From the NCBI RefSeq assembly GCF_009712035.1, contig NZ_VILB01000013.1, forward strand, positions 540,426 to 604,425: 64,000 nt of DNA, in the 5' to 3' direction. The DNA is from Anabaena sp. UHCC 0187. GTDB taxonomy: Bacteria > Cyanobacteriota > Cyanobacteriia > Cyanobacteriales > Nostocaceae. The notes under the pieces were generated by a model that was given only the letters and a program-made list of their open reading frames with translations, was not told where the DNA came from and searched no databases. Below are positions 61,393 through 64,000 of the stretch, one piece after another (position 1 is the first letter of the stretch; the number at the start of each line of letters is the position of its first letter). Position numbers and translations under genes: made by a program.

Positions 61393-62256
61393 ATGCCGCA
61401 GTTAGAAGTTAAATCGCTGGAAATGAGGACACCCCAAGCAACTAAAACCGCCGTTCTGGTTATCGGAGGCGCAGAAGATAAGGTTCATGGACGAGAAATC
61501 CTGAGAACTTTTTTTGTTCGTGCTGGTGGTAACAAGGCGTATATTACAATAATCCCATCAGCCTCCCGCGAGCCTGCCATCATCGGTGGTAGGTATATTC
61601 GCATTTTTGAAGAAATGGGTGCGGAAAAGGTGGAAATTTTAGACATTCGTGAACGGGAACAATGCGAAAATCCTGAGATTAAAGCATCCCTCGAAGCCTG
61701 TACTGGTGTCTTCTTGACAGGGGGAGACCAACTACGCCTTTGTGGAGTCTTATCCGACACACCAGCAATGGAAATTATCCGCCAACGGGTGAGAGCCGGA
61801 CAACTGACTTTGGCAGGAACAAGTGCTGGAGCAGCAGTCATGGGACATCACATGATTGCAGGCGGCGGGAGTGGTGAAACACCCAATCGTTCCCTAGTAG
61901 ACATGGCAACGGGCTTAGGATTCATTCCTGAAGTTGTCGTTGACCAACATTTCCATAACCGGAATCGCATGGGAAGACTTGTCAGTGCGATCGCCGCTCA
62001 CCCTGATAGATTAGGCATTGGTATTGACGAAGATACTTGTGCTGTGTTTGAACGAGATGGTTGGCTACAAGTCATGGGTAAAGGCAGTGTCACAATTGTT
62101 GATCCCACAGAACTTACCCACACCAATGAACCCAACGTTAGTGCTAACGAACCCTTAACCGTACATAATTTACGACTACATATCCTCAGTTACGGAGATC
62201 GCTTCCATCTTTACCAACGTACTGTTTTACCTGCTGTGCATCGCATCTCTAGCTGA
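61393..62256 (+). CDS. cphB: Cyanophycinase
   Basis: Serine exopeptidase that cleaves cyanophycin to beta-Asp-Arg dipeptides. 287 residues; nucleophile Ser in GTSAGAAVMG; VLVIGGAEDKVHG near the start, FLTGGDQLRL and GLGFIPEVVVDQHFHNRNRMGR in the middle are family motifs. Length is normal. The substrate-making gene cphA starts 165 bases downstream on the same strand, the common cphBA arrangement. Confidence 0.97.
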   Translation: MPQLEVKSLEMRTPQATKTAVLVIGGAEDKVHGREILRTFFVRAGGNKAYITIIPSASREPAIIGGRYIRIFEEMGAEKVEILDIREREQCENPEIKASLEACTGVFLTGGDQLRLCGVLSDTPAMEIIRQRVRAGQLTLAGTSAGAAVMGHHMIAGGGSGETPNRSLVDMATGLGFIPEVVVDQHFHNRNRMGRLVSAIAAHPDRLGIGIDEDTCAVFERDGWLQVMGKGSVTIVDPTELTHTNEPNVSANEPLTVHNLRLHILSYGDRFHLYQRTVLPAVHRISS

Positions 62257-62421
62257 TGGTATAGAGTATCTCAGATGACAATGATTTGACCGCGCTTTGA
62301 TTTCTTCTAGATTTAGATAAATACTATCTAAGAAGAAGAAACTGGTTTAAATACACAGTTTAGCGGTCAATCTCAGTAAGAAACTAGAATTTTGGTTCCG
62401 AATCTCCATCTACCTATTCCC

Positions 62422-64000
62422 ATGAGAATCCTCAAGATCCAAACCTTACGCGGCCCAAACTATTGGAGTATTCGACGGCACAAACTAATTGTTATGCGCC
62501 TCGACCTGGAAAACCTTGCTGAAACGCCCTCCAATGAAATACCTGGCTTTTATGAAGGATTAGTAGAGGCACTCCCAAGTTTGGAGGGTCACTATTGCTC
62601 CCCTGGCTGTCGTGGTGGGTTTCTAATGCGGGTGCGAGAAGGCACTATGATGGGTCATATAGTGGAACACGTAGCCTTGGAACTCCAGGAATTAGCTGGA
62701 ATGCACGTAGGTTTTGGTCGCACCCGTGAAACTGCTACATCTGGAATTTACCAGATAGTGCTTGAGTACCTAAACGAAGAAGCGGGTCGCTACGCAGCCA
62801 GAGCAGCAGTCAGGCTATGTCAAAGTATTATTGACCGTAATCGTTATCCCAAAGCCGAACTAGAGCAAGACGTTCAAGACCTCAAAGATTTTTGGCGTGA
62901 TGCTTCCCTGGGACCTTCAACAGAAGCGATTATCAAAGAAGCCGAAAAGAAAGGTATTCCTTGGATGCCTTTACCAGCTAGATTCTTAATTCAATTGGGC
63001 TATGGTATCCATCAAAAACGGATTCAGGCCACAATGACCAATAACACAGGCATTCTTGGTGTCGAACTAGCTGGTGACAAAGAAGCAACTAAACGGATTC
63101 TTGATGCCAACGGTGTCCCAGTTCCGAGAGGGACAGTCATCAATTTCTTTGACGACTTGGAAGAAGCCGTTGAATATGTTGGTGGTTATCCTATTGTGAT
63201 TAAACCCTCAGATGGTAATCATGGCCGGGGTATCACCATTGATATCCGCAACTGGGAAGACGCAGAAGCCGCTTATGAAATGGCTAGACAGGTTTCTCGT
63301 TCAGTTATCGTGGAAAGATATTATGCGGGACGAGATCATCGGGTATTGGTAGTTAATGGCAAGGTAGTTGCTGTAGCGGAGAGAATCCCCGCCCATGTCG
63401 TGGGTAATGGCAAATCTACGATTACAGAACTAATTGAAGAAACAAACCAAGATCCCAATCGCGGTGAAGGTCATGATAATATCCTCACGAAGATTGAACT
63501 AGACCGTACCAGCTATCAACTGCTAGATAGACAAGGGTACACCATCAATAGTGTGCCACCCCAGGGAGCAATTTGTTATCTGCGGGCCACAGCCAACTTG
63601 AGTACAGGTGGTAGTGCTGTAGATCGCACAGACGAAATTCACCCGGAAAACATTTGGTTGGCACAACGGGTAGTGAGAATAATTGGGTTAGATATTGCTG
63701 GTATAGATATTGTAACTTCCGATATTAGCCGTCCTCTACGAGAAGTAGATGCGGTAATTGTCGAAGTCAATGCTGCCCCTGGGTTCCGAATGCACGTCGC
63801 CCCCAGCATTGGTATCCCCCGCAATGTGGCTGGTGCGGTCATGGATATGTTGTTCCCCAATGAACAATCTAGCCGAATTCCGCTGCTCTCGATTACAGGT
63901 ACAAACGGCAAAACCACCACTACCCGCTTGTTAGCACATATATATAAACAAACAGGTAAAGTCGTCGGTTATACAACTACAGATGGTACTTATATCGGTG
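62422..64000 (+). CDS. cphA: Cyanophycin synthetase, N-terminal 526 residues (cut by window edge)
   Basis: Makes the Asp-Arg storage polymer. Start MRILKIQTLRGPNYWSIRRH, the standard N-terminal. The N-terminal domain carries EGHYCSPGCRGGFLMRVREG and HIVEHVALELQELAGM. The ATP-grasp domain has GVELAGDKEATKRILDANGV, YPIVIKPSDGNHGRGI and EVNAAPGFRMH. The Mur-ligase-like domain begins with the P-loop ITGTNGKTTTTRLLAHI just before the edge. Frame open to base 64000; the product continues beyond. Confidence 0.97.
   Translation, partial: MRILKIQTLRGPNYWSIRRHKLIVMRLDLENLAETPSNEIPGFYEGLVEALPSLEGHYCSPGCRGGFLMRVREGTMMGHIVEHVALELQELAGMHVGFGRTRETATSGIYQIVLEYLNEEAGRYAARAAVRLCQSIIDRNRYPKAELEQDVQDLKDFWRDASLGPSTEAIIKEAEKKGIPWMPLPARFLIQLGYGIHQKRIQATMTNNTGILGVELAGDKEATKRILDANGVPVPRGTVINFFDDLEEAVEYVGGYPIVIKPSDGNHGRGITIDIRNWEDAEAAYEMARQVSRSVIVERYYAGRDHRVLVVNGKVVAVAERIPAHVVGNGKSTITELIEETNQDPNRGEGHDNILTKIELDRTSYQLLDRQGYTINSVPPQGAICYLRATANLSTGGSAVDRTDEIHPENIWLAQRVVRIIGLDIAGIDIVTSDISRPLREVDAVIVEVNAAPGFRMHVAPSIGIPRNVAGAVMDMLFPNEQSSRIPLLSITGTNGKTTTTRLLAHIYKQTGKVVGYTTTDGTYIG

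Noticed and set aside
1-64000. tRNA, rRNA or prophage genes
   Set aside because: No T-loop/acceptor patterns, no rRNA sequence and no phage structural genes were recognised on either strand.

Overview
The window is a chromosomal segment of a filamentous, heterocyst-type cyanobacterium (order Nostocales is the best inference). Direct signs are photosystem genes (psbO, psbE-F-L-J, psaI, ycf48, rubA), cp12, cyanophycin genes (cphB, cphA), a cyanobacterial-type gshA, frequent GCGATCGC (HIP1) octamers, an AT-rich base composition, and many 7-bp tandem repeats (STRR type) between genes. No rRNA, tRNA or CRISPR array was seen.

Layout. 1-9 kb: the start of an exported protein, birA, pgeF, a PEP-CTERM serine protease, cp12, a DUF3177 membrane protein, a small conserved protein, cbiD and guaA. 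9-14 kb: grxC-gshB, then ftsZ and ftsQ on the minus strand separated by a long gap. 14-22 kb: psbO, a SigF-type sigma factor, a proline-rich lipoprotein pair, a 1.3-kb graveyard of IS fragments (TnpB, ISL3, a probable IS4/IS1634 piece and a MITE), and a 785-residue unknown. 22-29 kb: a co-directional cassette of one fatty acyl-AMP ligase, four different tandem membrane desaturases, one acyl carrier protein and a DUF302 protein, with repeat elements on both sides. 29-34 kb: glcD, a second grxC, gshA, a fatty acid hydroxylase-type protein and an EamA transporter. 34.5-39.3 kb: a one-module polyketide synthase (KS, degenerate AT, ACP, luciferase-like monooxygenase, thioesterase). 39.4-42.2 kb: psaI and the rubA-ycf48-psbE-psbF-psbL-psbJ operon, with psbF, psbL, psbJ and psaI read directly from the DNA. 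42-54 kb: gcvT-gcvH, a pentapeptide protein, a cytoplasmic papain-like protease with a TerB-like tail, a phosphonate-type ABC transporter (phnD-C-E), a hydrolase, a NUDIX protein, a small basic protein, argH and larB. 54-64 kb: two MscS channels, an oligopeptide-type binding protein, a nuclease-fold protein, ispF, trmD, cphB and the start of cphA.

The most interesting system is the 22-29 kb cassette. A FAAL loads a fatty acid onto a dedicated ACP, and up to four desaturase-family enzymes could then act on the tethered chain. This is the logic of known alkyne (JamABC) and bacterial polyyne pathways, so a polyunsaturated or acetylenic acyl product is a reasonable hypothesis. Two of the four desaturases have substitutions at expected metal-ligand positions. 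The PKS 5 kb downstream could extend or release such a chain, but its AT has lost the region carrying substrate specificity and the catalytic histidine. The link between the two loci is inference.

Other points: glutathione and glutaredoxin genes are split over two loci with duplicated grxC; heptamer repeats have expanded inside the psb operon and into the end of the trmD coding sequence; several hairpins, a perfect 24-bp palindrome and one possible structured RNA upstream of cphB are unexplained.
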